A stretch of DNA of 64,000 nucleotides. Source: Balanoglossus misakiensis (Eukaryota > Hemichordata). The notes beneath the pieces were generated by a model, which searched no databases, was not told the origin of the DNA, and saw only the letters and a list, made by a program, of their open reading frames with translations. Shown here in pieces: positions 22,286 to 50,897 of this stretch. Where the stretch lies: contig CM082577.2 of NCBI GenBank assembly GCA_040954595.2, forward strand, positions 20,212,001 through 20,276,000. Direction: 5' to 3'. The translations under genes were made by a program, and so were the position numbers. Position 1 is the stretch's first letter; each line of letters opens with the position of its first letter.

Positions 22286-23295
22286 TTTACCGGAATGATA
22301 CGGTTACCAGTCCGTTCGAATGATGTGCGTGGGTGTGTAACCTACCCGGAAACCGATAATGTATTATTTCAGAAATGCATTACGGGTACAGAACCCCAGT
22401 GATTGACTGCGGAAGTGGTACTCACGTCATTAAGACGCGGTCATCGGTCAGAGGACATGCGTGGTCTGCATCATTTTTAGTTATTGCCTCTCCAGAGGGC
22501 GCCGTCAATGACCTTTGGCTTTTCAAGTAAGGTCCCATGGTATGCAATATGGTTCTTATATGCGCTTAGCCAATCAGTTTGCTTCCCCTAAAAAGAATGA
22601 GGTCCTAGCGACATGATTGGTTAGCTGAAACGGATTTGGAGAGAGGTCTTGGTGGGGGACAGTAGGGAGCCCTCCACGACACTCTCTGGAGAGGGAATTT
22701 TAGTTAGTCTCGGTTACCCAGACGCCTTTGCTCTTCCTTTTCTGTAGTCTTAACTTTTGGGCGAAAAGGTACATGTAATAAACTCAAGCTTTTGATGAAC
22801 AAATAAACAACCTTCCTAGAAGAAGCCCTAACTTTGGGACTTTCGCGCTGGATGTGCCTGGAATCTTTTAATATCCCGCGCCCTTCCTACGTTTATATAC
22901 ATTGGTTAAACCGGTTGTCTTGGCGACTAACATGTGACAATAGATCTGTCTGTGTGTCGTCTCACCGATCGGATATCGAGCATATCAGCAGCGAAGCCAG
23001 GGTTTGTAAATACAAAGACAGTCCGATATAAACAAGTGTTTGCGTAGGCAAAAAACTGGCTTTGCCGCCGATTTGTTATATGAAATGACTGCAAGTCAGT
23101 GACCGGGAATTCAGTGAGATCCAAACTGACCTGCTGCTGACAGAGGGAACCACTATATTACTAGTACTAGCCACTCACAACATAGCATCGTTGAAGTAGA
23201 GCCAGGCATCTCATAATTACACTTACGGTCTACATGAACATCGACAAGCAAATTGTAAATTTATATCTTTACCTGTGAATTTTTTTGAATTCAAT
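22286..23295. promoter_or_regulatory. divergent upstream region between cofilin and PP1
   Basis: About 1 kb separates the two start codons. CCAAT boxes occur at 22570-22574 and, inverted, at 22616-22620 and 22901-22905. A TATA-like TTTATATA lies at about 22892. It also holds the TCTCGGTTACCCAGACGCCT repeat at about 22710, so part of it is repeat-derived. Transcription starts cannot be placed from sequence. Confidence 0.5.
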
Positions 23296-39374
<16,079 letters not shown>

Positions 39375-40196
39375 GAAGACTAAAAAGTACTCCCAGGAGA
39401 GCTATTTACTATAGTTGCCTGGGCAAACAGCTTTGACTCTACTGTTAGCGGTTACTTCAATTGTTGACACTTTTCAAGAAACTGAATATGTTGTATCCTT
39501 GCTGCACAGATGTGTGTTGTATTTCAAACTTAAATGTTCTTTGTACTCAAAGTGTTTACAGTTTTCATATAATCCTTCAAAAGCAGCTAAGACAGGGTGT
39601 TTTCAGTGTATTTCACTCAGAATTTAGTTGAGAATTTATTGAGACAGTACTAAGTTTTTGAAACTGTAAAGTTAGTGTTGGATTTATTATGTATTTATTC
39701 TGTGTTAAATATTGCAATTGTTACCATTTATGTGATATTTTATCAATGCATCACTTGCTCACTTCATGTTACTGTGGCAGTTACATTTATCACACGTGTG
39801 GTATTGATGTCAGGATGATCACTTAGTGAATTGTCAAAGTCAGTACATCATTTGAAAGTATTGCTGGTAATCACATCTTTTTATTTAAAATTGATAATTC
39901 ACTCATGTCACAAGTACTTTCCTTTGTCAAGCAACCATACATCAAGACTGCATGTACAATGTCAAGAGCTTGAAAACAATATTCATTATATTTGATCAAA
40001 CTTCATTACGGTAGAAAACCCTTAACAAATCTTTTCTGTTGCAGGTGTAGAATATGCAATGTCTTTTGAAAACACAACAATTTTGCTCACCACACTGATT
40101 AAACTTGAATTCAAAATGTGAATTAACCTTTGATATGCGTACATGAATACATTAAAAGTTGAACTACTGCTGTAGTGGTAATTGTACAATATTAAA

Positions 40197-40539
40197 GGGA
40201 CAAAGTCTCTCTCATGCTGCCCTTTCCCCATTAATTATTTTTGATACAAGACACCATTCATGTTAATGTAAATGTGGATACATAGTGAATCAACTGTCAA
40301 ACACACACAACTTCCATCTCACTTGTAGACACAAGAGTGACAAACTCGCCAAAATGAATAATCAGTCTCTACCATTTATTCATTTTGGCGAGTTTTTACT
40401 TTCGTGTCTACAAGCGGGATGGAAGTTGTGTGTGGTTGAACGTTGATTCACTATATATCCACATGTAGAATAACATAAACGGTGTCTTGTATCAAACATA
40501 ATTAATGGAAAAAGGGCAGCGAGAGAGAGACTTTGTCCC
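40197..40539. mobile_element. 343-bp foldback just after the PP1 stop
   Basis: GGGACAAAGTCTCTCTC begins an inverted repeat with arms of about 165 bases that closes at CTTTGTCCC. Partial copies lie at 40967-41180 and 45446-45625. It starts 823 bases after the PP1 stop codon, so it may be transcribed in the 3' UTR. The arms are close enough to form a long double-stranded RNA hairpin. Confidence 0.75.
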
Positions 40540-40966
40540 TGTAATGGCATACTGAAGGGGATCAAAGTGCACAGTGGTTGCGATTGCTGCAAATCTTCCA
40601 AATGCACACTATTGCGTATAGTTACTTAATCTTTCCATTCCATTGTCTTCTATGATTTTTTGACTCCTGGTATTTTGAGAATGTTTAAAACCATTCAACT
40701 CTCAATTTTCAACCAATTTAGCTATTTTTTGGTAGAATAATGCAAAACCCTGGGGAGAATATAGAAAAGAATGCTTTTCTAAAAAGATATTGCCATAAAA
40801 CCCTTCAAAATTTCACAAGATAACACAGTGGACATTTGCCTTTGTAAATATCGTTTGTACATGGGTCAATAACAGAAGCCATGCTAGTAATAGTATGGAT
40901 CTTGTGTGTTAAATTCTGCAATTTTGGAAAATTTGGCGCAGATTTGAAGGGGCTGAGACGTTTTAA

Positions 40967-41180
40967 AGGGACAAAGTCTCTCTCTCGCTGCCCTTTTCCA
41001 CTTAATTATGTTTGATACAAGACACTATTTATGTTAATGTACATGTAGATATATAGTGATCAATCAACGTTCAACCTCAAACACCTTCCATCCCGCTTGT
41101 AGACACGAGAATGAAAAAACTCAACAAAATGAATAATCGTTGTCTACCATAATATTCATTTTGGGCAAGTTTTTACTCCC
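40967..41180. repeat. partial copy of the GGGACAAAG foldback
   Basis: One arm plus part of the centre of the 40197-40539 element, about 85-90 percent alike by eye. Confidence 0.65.
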
Positions 41181-41199
41181 GTTTCATAAAAATGGGGCA

Positions 41200-43620
41200 T
41201 AAAACCTGCATGTTTTTTTTTTCAAATTGTATAGTTCTATATTCTTTCTAATGCAAAGAAAATCAAGAAAAATTTACATTTTAATTGAATTTGAAAATTC
41301 TCCTCAGCAACTGCAGTTTAATCCTTGGTACATGTATACCCTAATTGCATTTTTTAGTTAAATTGTAAATATAACTGAAGATAGCTTTTGAACCAATATA
41401 TCTGCACTGCTGCTTGAGTCTTGAGTATGGCTGACAGAGGAAAGCGCTCTTAACTGACAAATTTAATATCAATTTGATCAATTTCAGTCATTTATTTTTA
41501 GCTCCCATGATGTAAGCAGTCTTGAATCTATGGGATGTCATTTTCTGTTTATGTGTGTGTATCTGTCCACCTACTGCGAACACTAAAGACCCATTTCAAT
41601 TTATCAAGTTGGTGGCGTAGGTAAACAATGATATGTCCATGAGATTTTGTTCAGTGATGTGCAAGCTTCAAAAATATGCAGATGAGCTATGATAGTCGAA
41701 CATCGAAAACTGTCTTGATTTAATAATTGTTTCAAATGTATCCCAGGTTAAGCCAATATGGCATTGTCCATTGATGATGATATCTATTTCAGTTAATCTT
41801 TTTCACATTTTTAGTTGAAAACAAAAATCTCAGAAATGTCCATTTGCTTTGAAATTTGCAGTGACCTTTAGGAACCGGTCCATATACACGTATGGTGAAA
41901 ATAGCAATATTGTAACTTTGTGCAATTTTGTTTTTGTGGTTTAAAAAATCAACATCTCAGAAATGGCTGGTCTGCTTTCTAAGTTACTTGAAGGCATAAT
42001 TTTGAAACCCACAACCAAAGGGGAACCCTCAACACACAAATTTTACACGACACTTCAATTATGACAGGTTAGACCAGACTTCCAGTAGTTATAACTGTTG
42101 ATATACGGCTAAGACAAGCTTGAGCTCTTATCTCTATGCTACGCGTATAAGGTGGGCTGCTTCATTCATTTTAAAAATCATCTAATTTCAGGGATTTGGG
42201 GACGGGTTCTAATGGTTGTCAACAAACAAACGCGTGCAACGACCCCTTCACTTTAATTACACAATTTGTCTAAAAATAAGTCATAACAGGCTATGATACC
42301 TTTCATTAATGTAGATACTGACTGAAATTTAGTTTCCAGGTTTTTTTTCCACTACTATCCATTAAATTATGATAAATGTGGCAATACATGTATTGTTATT
42401 TGGACAGTTTTTTTGTAATTTTTTGTCTCTTAAACGGCTTGTTCTACTGCAGTGCAGTCAGTTTTGTAGGTTCCTAGTCAGAAATTAGGCAGTTTGAATA
42501 TCTATACATCATACAGTTCATACTGGTTCTGATCAATTGGGAGCAATGTGTCATTGACAATCATCTTTGATGCCTTCAAGTTTATTGTCACATCATCTTT
42601 AGATATGTTGAGATGGCAGTTCACTTTATATCAGTAATTTCAAAAAGGGCTTTATTTTACTTGTAACTTACTACATCATTTTTACACCTGTATGAAAAGT
42701 TGCAGTCATATCTCCGTCCAACACCGTGACAACCGCCACATCATGGTAACCGTATGAATCTTACCACTGAATGTCTGTCCATGTATTATGACAGTCAGTG
42801 CAGTGATTGTGTTCAGTTATCTCAATTGTTGATGAATTAAAAGTAACTTGTTTAAATTGTTTGTCACATGACAGTTACCCTTCATGTTTCTGTGTAGTCA
42901 CCAAAAAAAAATAAAAAAAATATGAGCATGTCATTTCGGTGATGTCATTTTAATTATTATTGTCAATTCAATTGAAAAATAATTAAAATAAATACATTGA
43001 TGGACTTTTACATTCTGTTAAGGAATTTATTATGATTGTAGCTAATGAACCTACTTTAATGTTTTTAATCTTTCAGATATGTTTCATTGACAGGTATTCA
43101 GTGACAATTTCATGACATTTTTCCTGTTTAAGTCATTAAAACTTCTGCAAAAAATCCTAGTGTTTATTTCATATATTTGAGTTTAGGCACACCATTTGTG
43201 CCAAAGGAACACAGGTGGCCTTTGTCACTACGTATTGCAGCCGATTTTCCAAGGAGTACTACTAGCAGTTTTGGGACCAGAAATAAGGCTTGTATAGGGT
43301 GTTTTGTTGAATTACACTCACTTTGTTTGCTGTTGCCGTTCAAATGTTCCTACCCCAGTCGTGGCGTTGCAACTGCACGATTAGTATGGGGGTTAGCCCA
43401 CAGCTGTCCGTGGGGGTAATCAGCCACCCCCCACCCCCAACGGTACAGCTGCATACCACAGCTAGCCTTACACAAATGTAATCAATTCTCTAACACTTTT
43501 ACTGTGACTTGTTGCCACGTCTTATACATTTCGTTTGCCAGTGGAATATAGAGGTTCAGTCGTCATGCTGAACTGGCTCGAAACCATTCCCCACGCTGAA
43601 TTGACTCTTGCATCTCGTGT
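41200..43620. other. gene-free stretch downstream of PP1
   Basis: AT-rich, with no supported coding region. AATAAA at 42987-42992 is the clearest poly(A)-type signal but lies 3.6 kb beyond the PP1 stop, so the real 3' end of that gene is unknown. Confidence 0.4.
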
Positions 43621-43625
43621 GGTAA

Positions 43626-44437
43626 GGCTGCATTCACAAACACCTCTGGAGGGGGGGGGGCGGGAGAATTCAATTTTTTTTACCGCTAATTTTCACATGC
43701 CCCCCTTCCGAACTGCCAATATTTTCAAATCCCCCCCTTCCGAACTGCCAAAATTTTGAAATCCCCCCCCCCCATTTTCTTTCACAGAGCAAAACACATC
43801 ACCTATCTATCTTGTAAAAAGAAAAACAGCGCTCCCATGAAAAGAATTTGAAACTGATGTTTCCCCTCATCAGTGGGTATTAAAACTGAACATTGTTTTT
43901 ATTGTTTTTATTTTTTAAGTACATATATTTGTATTCTGTGTTGGGAGACATTGTACACCGACAATTGAAGGGGGTGGGTTTGGGAGGGGGTGTCCCCCTC
44001 CCACGTAAGAAAATTTTCTAAAATACAGAGCTCAAAGCTGCATTTTAATGAACCCGGCAAAAGCAAATTAACTCAACTACCGGTATGTTGGGGAGGACAA
44101 ATTTAACCGTCGCCGCTCAAAGTTATCATGGGGTGGGGCAAGTCCCCTGACCTGGGACACTAGATAAACCAGTCAATGATTGAAAGGTGTTGATGAATGG
44201 AGGGGGTGGGTGTGGGAGGGGGTGTCCCCCTCCCACATTAGAAAATTTTGTAAATTAAAGGGTGCGAAACTGCATTTTTGTGGACTCAAAATAAATATTT
44301 AGTCGTTAAAGTTTTCAAGTCCCCCCCTTTCAGTCCCTAAATTATTTCAAATCCCCCCCCTTACATACCCTCAATTTTTTCAAATCCCCCCCTCAATTCT
44401 CCCGCCCCCCCCTCCAGAGGTGTTTGTGAATGCAGCC
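43626..44437. mobile_element. MITE with GGCTGCATTCAC ends and TAA duplication
   Basis: The ends GGCTGCATTCACAAACACCT and its complement are inverted for about 45 bases, with TAA on each side (43623-43625, 44438-44440). The inside has repeated CCCCCC tracts and two GGGTGTGGGAGGGGGTGTCCC-like blocks, shared with the GGGACC elements near 50 kb. A 3-bp TWA-type duplication suggests PIF/Harbinger; that is inference. Confidence 0.75.
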
Positions 44438-44929
44438 TAACAGCTACAAGGGGCCAGGTCATGTGATAATTGGGATACCTATCGTTCGCTATAAGGCACC
44501 TTTTGATTGGTTTTAGTTACTGGCCCAGTAAATCCCGAAGATTTCAACGGGAGCTCCAGTTGGAGTTGGTCAGATGTAGTGTGAGGCATTCCCCACATCT
44601 GATTTTAATCAGATTGCAAGCAGATATCATATAACCATATATAAATTAACAAAAATATGGAAATGTAAAAAAATTAACTACGAACATGCCCAATCAAGTG
44701 TCATGTGTCATATCAATCTTACAAGCAGTGCTAGAAAAACTGATTTTTGACCAAAAACTCTGTAAGAACACATATGAGTATGAAAAGCAACTTTTTCCAA
44801 TCAGCCCTGGGACAGACAGACAGAGACATTTTCTGAGTGAGTCTCGGTATGGGCTGACCACTGTATTGGGTAACTTTCGAAACAAAAGGACAAGTGATTG
44901 GGGTAAAATCAAAGATAATTACAAAAACA

Positions 44930-45240
44930 CTGGCTAAATATTGAAAATGTCTAAAAACAGAATTTCATAAAAGTTGCACATACATGTCTTATGAACTTGC
45001 ATTCCAAATTCCAACACAATCAGACAAAAACTTGGGTTACCCAGAGGAATATTCGTACCTATTTTCAAAGCAAACAGTTTCAGAGAAATCAATATTTGTT
45101 CAAATGTGGCAAAAACACAAATATGCAAACATCACCAAAATTGTACACTTTCTTACTTCAATCACCACAAGGAACATGCCTACCAAAGCTCAAAGCAATC
45201 TGATATGCAGTTTGAAAGAAAATTATTTTTGATGAGAAAT
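44930..45240 (-). repeat. dispersed repeat, - copy (partner at 37320-37620)
   Basis: Complement of the 37320 copy. It continues right into a diverged tandem half-unit with CTACCAA..TTCAAAGCAATCTGA and TTTTTGACCAAAAAA. Confidence 0.85.
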
Positions 45241-45445
45241 TATCCCAATAACACAAACAGGCCTACCAATTTCAAAGCAATCTGAGAGGCGGTTTTAGAG
45301 AAAACAATTTTTGACCAAAAAAGGAAAAAATTGCTACAAAATTATAAATATACAAATCAACAATTTGAACAAATCTATGGTAACTCAGATCATCTTTAGC
45401 TTTACACTAAATTTCGAAGAAGACGACATCTTTTTTCACTGTTAA

Positions 45446-45625
45446 AGGGAAAAAGTCTCTCTCGCTGAACTTTTCCAATTTATTATGTTTGATACAAGAC
45501 ACTGTTTATGTTAATGTACATGATACATGGTATGTATAGTGAATCAACGCTCGACCACACACAACTTCCATCCCGTTTGTAGGATATAAGAGTAAAAATC
45601 TCACCAAAATGAATAAATGGTAAAC
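45446..45625. repeat. partial copy of the GGGACAAAG foldback
   Basis: Single-arm copy (starts GGGAAAAAGTCTCTCTCG) followed directly by the dispersed repeat at 45640. Confidence 0.65.
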
Positions 45626-45639
45626 GCCGATTAGTTTCT

Positions 45640-45880
45640 GAGTTGTGACCAATTTCACATTTTCCCAGCTAATTTGCATATTTTGGCAACAACAACAACA
45701 TTTGAACAAAATCCGATCTGTAGCCCTGTCTGCATACAACAAAACAAATATCGAGGTGATACGTGCAGTGGTTTCAAGTTTTTGATGTGGACAGACATCC
45801 ATACATACAGATGCAACTAATTCCATAAGGTCCCATGGTGTATATATATACATAAACCAAATGAGACCTAAAAACCAGAC
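45640..45880 (+). repeat. dispersed GGACGGACATAC-type repeat, third copy
   Basis: Contains ATTTGCATATTTTGGC, GGTTTCAAGTTTTTGATGTG and the end TAAGGTCCCATGG...GAGACCTAAAAA. Confidence 0.7.
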
Positions 45881-46811
45881 CAAATATAAATTTTGCCACT
45901 GTGGGAATTTTTTTCAAATGAACCATTTTCCCTTTCTCAGAGGTTGCATTGAAAATCTAGTCTTTTCTTTGCTTCTTGCTTCTTCGCACCCAACATTCAA
46001 TTGTTTTTCATTTCTATGTCAACTGCTGACATGCTTTCCATGGATGAATTGTTCACATTTTGTCTTGTTTATTCAGTGGCCTTTATCTGCAAAAGAATGA
46101 GATTGACAATAAGGTGAATACATGTACATGACTACTTTAGATGATTGTTCTACAGACATAGCTGTGGCTCTACTACCAACTGTTGCACTACACAAGTTTC
46201 TTTTTATTAACCTTGCCTGCCATACACTGACTATCAAACCAGTCAGCAGAGGAAGACTGGTGTCCATAACAAAACAATATATTTTGATTTGCGTGCAGCT
46301 TTAGCAGATTACTTTATAAAATTAAATAAAGTAAACAACGTGACAAACATGAATGTCATGTGATTGCTATGTTGTACATTTTGACAGAACTTGCAGAAAT
46401 TTCTATTACATTTTTGGTAGCATAAACAATCCTCAATTCAAAGTGTTCATGCCACTCGCAATACACAAAGCCATCAACTCATTGAATATACAACTACAGT
46501 TACATACAGCATATTTATCAAAGTCAATGATATGCGAGTATGGGCTGCAAAAAGGGTGACTAAATCCAGTTTATAAAAAATCCCCTCATAGATGAAATAA
46601 AATAACAGTAGTATGATAGGCAATGTAAAAAAATAATAATATGACAGAACTTCATGACCTCTGTGCGCGATCTGTGCAGTACAAAAGTTATTTTCATGTG
46701 TGGTAAGGTGTATTCTGCTGAGTATTTTTACGAGCAGAACCCCAAATCTATAGTTAATCCCTAAGGTCCCGAATTTCAGACCTCGAACCAGAAGTTTTTA
46801 GTGAAAACAAC

Positions 46812-47213
46812 ATGGCCAACCATTGCAGAAAGATCGGCGAGGTAAGTATTTTAAGCTATTTCTACAAATTTATGACAATTATTGTCACACAATATATCTC
46901 GTTCAGTGTAACTCAATCTGATTAAAATCAGATGTAGGGAACGGCCCTTGTTGACATGTTGGCACCCTCTAGCAATTAGTCAAAGGGGACCAGTGCCCCT
47001 TAAAATTATGTCAGTCAAAATCAAATGTACATGTTGAAGATATTACAGTCCCCCCTTGTCAGAGTGGAATCCCCTCAAATATTGTGGCAAAGGGGGAGAT
47101 ATCCCCCCTCTTGATGGAATCCTGAATAAAACACTGTTCATGTACGGTCTGTTTTCTTTTATTTCCCCATGCAGGACTATCCCTTTCAGAAGATGAACCA
47201 CTACTTGGGAGTT
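46812..47213 (+). CDS. possible gene start, two small exons
   Basis: ATG at 46812 in a good Kozak context (AACAACATGG) opens ten codons, MANHCRKIGE, ending GAG|GTAAGT at 46841. A second exon, 47175-47213, follows the acceptor TTTCCCCATGCAG, stays in phase (DYPFQKMNHYLGV) and ends at GTAAGA. I do not recognise the peptide and could not find a third exon. It could be the 5' end of a gene that continues to the right, or chance. Confidence 0.25.
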
Positions 47214-47349
47214 GTAAGAGTGAGATGAGGGAAGAGTCAGTGCTATCATTGGTTCAAAGTTGTATCAATAAATAAAAATCGCGTCAAGGACACATGGTCC
47301 CATTGAGGGATTACACAAGAAAAAGTCTACACCGGAGTACATGGCCATA

Positions 47350-47382
47350 TACAGACAGACAGACACACACACACACACACAT
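47350..47382. repeat. CAGA/CA microsatellite
   Basis: ACAGACAGACAGACACACAC followed by further CA units. Likely the eroded tail of a dispersed repeat, since GGTCCCATTGAGGGATTACA precedes it. Confidence 0.6.
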
Positions 47383-48204
47383 AGAGAGATCAATGGGCAA
47401 ACACTGACTGACCCATAAGCTGCCAATGGCATATGTACTGTACATACACTAAATAGAACAGGTGGTCTCTTAAAACAGGGCTTGCGTTTGATATTTTATT
47501 TTTTACGTGCAGTGCACGCAAAGAGCCAAAAAAAATTGTGTGAAATTGTATTTGAATTACGTGTAACAAAATAGCGATATACAAGCAGGCTTTCAGATAA
47601 ACATCGACCTGAATGAGTTCTCCCTTCATGTCTAGACGGCCCAACACAAAAAACTCATTTACAATGTAGCGAATAAAGTACATAAACATCATGAAAGATC
47701 GTGTTGCAAGTGGTTCCCCCCCCCCATACGCATTAGTACAGACAAGGTAGCGAATTCGTGTGTTATATCATCAAGGAAAATGACCCAGAAGCCGTACTTG
47801 CTTTGTTATATCTAATGGCTTCTGCGTGCATAAATTATAGCGCTGACACATGCTAAGTTTGTGGCCTAGGTTACCGCACGTACATCACTGTGCGTCCTGC
47901 TACAGCATACAAGCGCGCGTACACGTACATGTGTACAGGGTGCCCGACCGGCCAACCTTGACAAGGCGGCCAGATAGCCTCGCCCGTTCTGTTATCTTTC
48001 AATGGATTTTTTTTGCGCGCATGTCATGCAACTGTGACAAAATATTTGCGCACACACATTGTAGTTTTGCGTGAAAACACAAGAAATATGCGTGAACGCG
48101 AGCCCTGTTAAAAGTTATGTAATCATGCAGGAATTTGCTGTGTATATACATCACAGGAGGGGGTTCCTGGACCTAATTACAAAGAACTCAATAAAGTAAA
48201 TACA

Positions 48205-48482
48205 CACCACTTTGCAAAGCAATCTGACCAGTAGTTCTTGGGTTACCGAATTTTGACCAAATTCACATTTTCCCAGCTTATTTGCATATTTTTGGCAATC
48301 ACAACTTCATTTGAACAAACTCCCATCTACAGCCCAGCCTGCATCTGCACACCAAATTTCAAGGTGATTCACGCAGCGGTTTTCAAGTTTTTGATGTGGA
48401 CGGACATGCAGACATACATCCATCCATCCATACAGACGCAACTGATCCCATAAGGTCCCATGGTACATACCAATGGGACCCA
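48205..48482 (+). repeat. dispersed GGACGGACATAC repeat with terminal hairpin
   Basis: The fullest copy of the family: AAGCAATCTGACCAGTAGTT, CCCATCTACAGCCCAGCCTG, TTTTTGATGTGGACGGACAT, then the hairpin GGTCCCATGG...CCAATGGGACC at 48454-48480. Confidence 0.75.
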
Positions 48483-48984
48483 AAAATCTAAATATTTAAT
48501 ATAATCAATTTTAAAAAAATGTGTGATCAACACACGTATGAATCCATGTCACAGTCACAGTTCACAAAAATGTGTAGTTCTATGATTTATAGATAGATTA
48601 TGAACAGCCGCAGTCGTTTGTCTCTTTCGCTCCAGGGTCTATGATACTACATAAAGGTTAGGCTTCTAATTTACATATCAATCACTGACTCCCTTGGTAG
48701 TAACAGTTGCACATGACCACCCAGGCCAGGCCTGCAACTAGTAAAACATGTGAAGCCATAGCAAGAGAGTGCATGCAGCCTCCAGCAATAAAATAGATTT
48801 GAAACGCCCTTGAATCCAGTCACCAATTTCAAGTTTGATTCACCAATTCAGTATCTGGCGAACTGCTTTCATATTTACCTGCAGGTGCCTCTGCTGACAC
48901 AGTAATAGGCATATTAGAGTAATTATCCCCATATCCATCCAACTTTGACATCAGTGACCTACAGGATTCAATTATAAATAAAAT

Positions 48985-49520
48985 TAAAGCTGCAAGCAGC
49001 GTTAGTGGGGCCCAAGCCGACCCCACCAAATGCCAAGTAAGTGTGAACATAGGTTAGGGATCATCACAAGTTCATCAAATACTTGTCCATGTCCAAGAAA
49101 AACCAGACTTCTAGCCCTCAAGGTTAGACATGGGAAAGTAGGTCAAAGGTCATCTGAGGTCACCCAAAATTTGGGCAAAAAATTGTGACCTCATACTGGT
49201 CCATGTCCAACAAAAACCAAACCTCTAGCCCTATTTATGGAATTAGATATGTGCATAATTAATGAGGTAACATGTAAGACTCCATTAGGTGTTCAATCCC
49301 TCCAAATGCCAAGGCTCTATCCTGTTTGGGTGCCGAGATATTGGAAAGTAGGTCAAAGGTCACCTGAGGTCACCCAAAATTTAGGCAAGAAATTTTAACC
49401 CCATACTGGTCCATGTCCAACAAAAACCAAACCTCTAGCCCTATTAGTTATCCTGTAATTAGGTATGCACATACAAAAGTGAAGTAGATGTCACAGGTGA
49501 CCCCAAAATTTGATCATGTC
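48985..49520 (+). repeat. dispersed relatives of the 240-bp unit
   Basis: Begins AAGCTGCAAGCAGCG...GGGGCCCAAGCC, as in front of the 16.5-kb array. Holds about two diverged units, each with AGGTCAAAGGTCA (49140-49152, 49350-49362) and a third AGGTCA four bases on. Confidence 0.75.
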
Positions 49521-49691
49521 CTGGCAGCAGTGGTATTCATGTGCACAAAAGTCATGATTGTGGTGCTTAAATTGCAAGACAACATATAACTTGGCATATG
49601 CATGTATTATTAGGTTCTTAAAAAACTGGGTCAAAGGTCATGTGAAAATTGCCAAATTTTTTTAGACAAGTTCCGGCCATATGATGACTTA

Positions 49692-50695
49692 GGGACCGTT
49701 CAGTTTTTACGGCGGGGGGGGGGGGGGGGGGGGGGGGGGGTCATCGGTTCTCAAAATCAGGCCGACCCCCCCCCCTTCACCCAGGACCAAAAAATGATGA
49801 CCCCCCCCCCCCCCCCCGATCCTATGTACACTGTATGCAATAAAGGGAATGAGGCTCCTCACACCTCAATTATAAATTTCTTAACGTATTATTGAACTAT
49901 ATAATAGTATATCGTTGCAATAAAGAAATCTATGAACAAATGTAAATGGCAAGTCAATACAATAGTTGCTAGAATTGGTAAAACAAGAAAAGTGGCGGGG
50001 GTGGGTGTGGGAGGGGGACACTCAAAGTATACGCATCGGGGGTGGGGTGGCAAGAAGTCTTCCCTGGTACAGTAGACAAACCAGTGAATAAATGCAATGT
50101 GGCGAAGAATGGAGGGGGTGGGAGGGGGTGTCCCCCTCCCACATAAGAAAATTTTGTAAAATATGTAGCGCAAAGTTGCATTTTAATGAACTCAAAAGCA
50201 AATTATCTCAATGTTTGGGAGGACCAATTTTACTGAATTACCACTCCACTCAAAGTTAGAAGATTTGGCGTCATCTTCGTCATGACATTATTTATAAAAC
50301 TTCTAGTATATAGAAGATGCAGCGCGAAACTATCAGTTATGCAAAATGGTTTAAACAATTATTCTCCTTTATGTATTCACTTTGTTAAATATTATCATCA
50401 GTGGGGTTGGGGTGGCAAGCACTCTGCCCTGGTACACTAGACAAACCAGCAAAAAATGCAATGTGGCGGAGAATGAAGAGGGTGGGCGTACAAAATTTTC
50501 TAATGTGGGAGGGGGACACAGAAAATTTTGTAAAATAAAGGGTGCGAAACTGCAATTTTGTAGACTCAAAAGCAAAAGTTCGGTGACAAAAGTATGTGAC
50601 CCCCCTAAACGTTTAAAAAAAACAGATGATCCCCCTTTGTGGACTTCAAAATTTAAGTAACCCCCCCCCCCAGGCCGTAAAAACTGAACGGTCCC
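49692..50695. mobile_element. GGGACCGTTCAG MITE with TTA duplication (1.0 kb)
   Basis: Ends GGGACCGTTCAGTTTTTACG and its complement, TTA on each side (49689-49691, 50696-50698). The inside carries a run of about 29 G (from about 49712), runs of C, and GGGTGGGAGGGGGTGTCCC-like blocks. Related elements: 51992-52559 and 58441-59340. Confidence 0.75.
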
Positions 50696-50731
50696 TTATA
50701 TCCATAAAAAAAATTGTATGCTGTCAATACA

Positions 50732-50897
50732 CCCTTTTCATAATTCTAGCACCCTCACACAGCCATGATGAATTTGAACTCAAAGCGAGACCAATGGGGA
50801 AAAGTTGACCAATCACATCAAGGGATTACCCCCATTGGCCTCGCTTTGAATTCAAATTCATCATGGCTGTGTGAGGGCGCTACACTTATGAAAAGGC
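50732..50897. mobile_element. foldback with about 70-bp arms
   Basis: CACACAGCCATGATGAATTT and its complement AAATTCATCATGGCTGTGTG lie in inverted arms that also contain GCGAG(A/G)CCAATGGGG. Immediately right of the GGGACC MITE. Confidence 0.6.
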
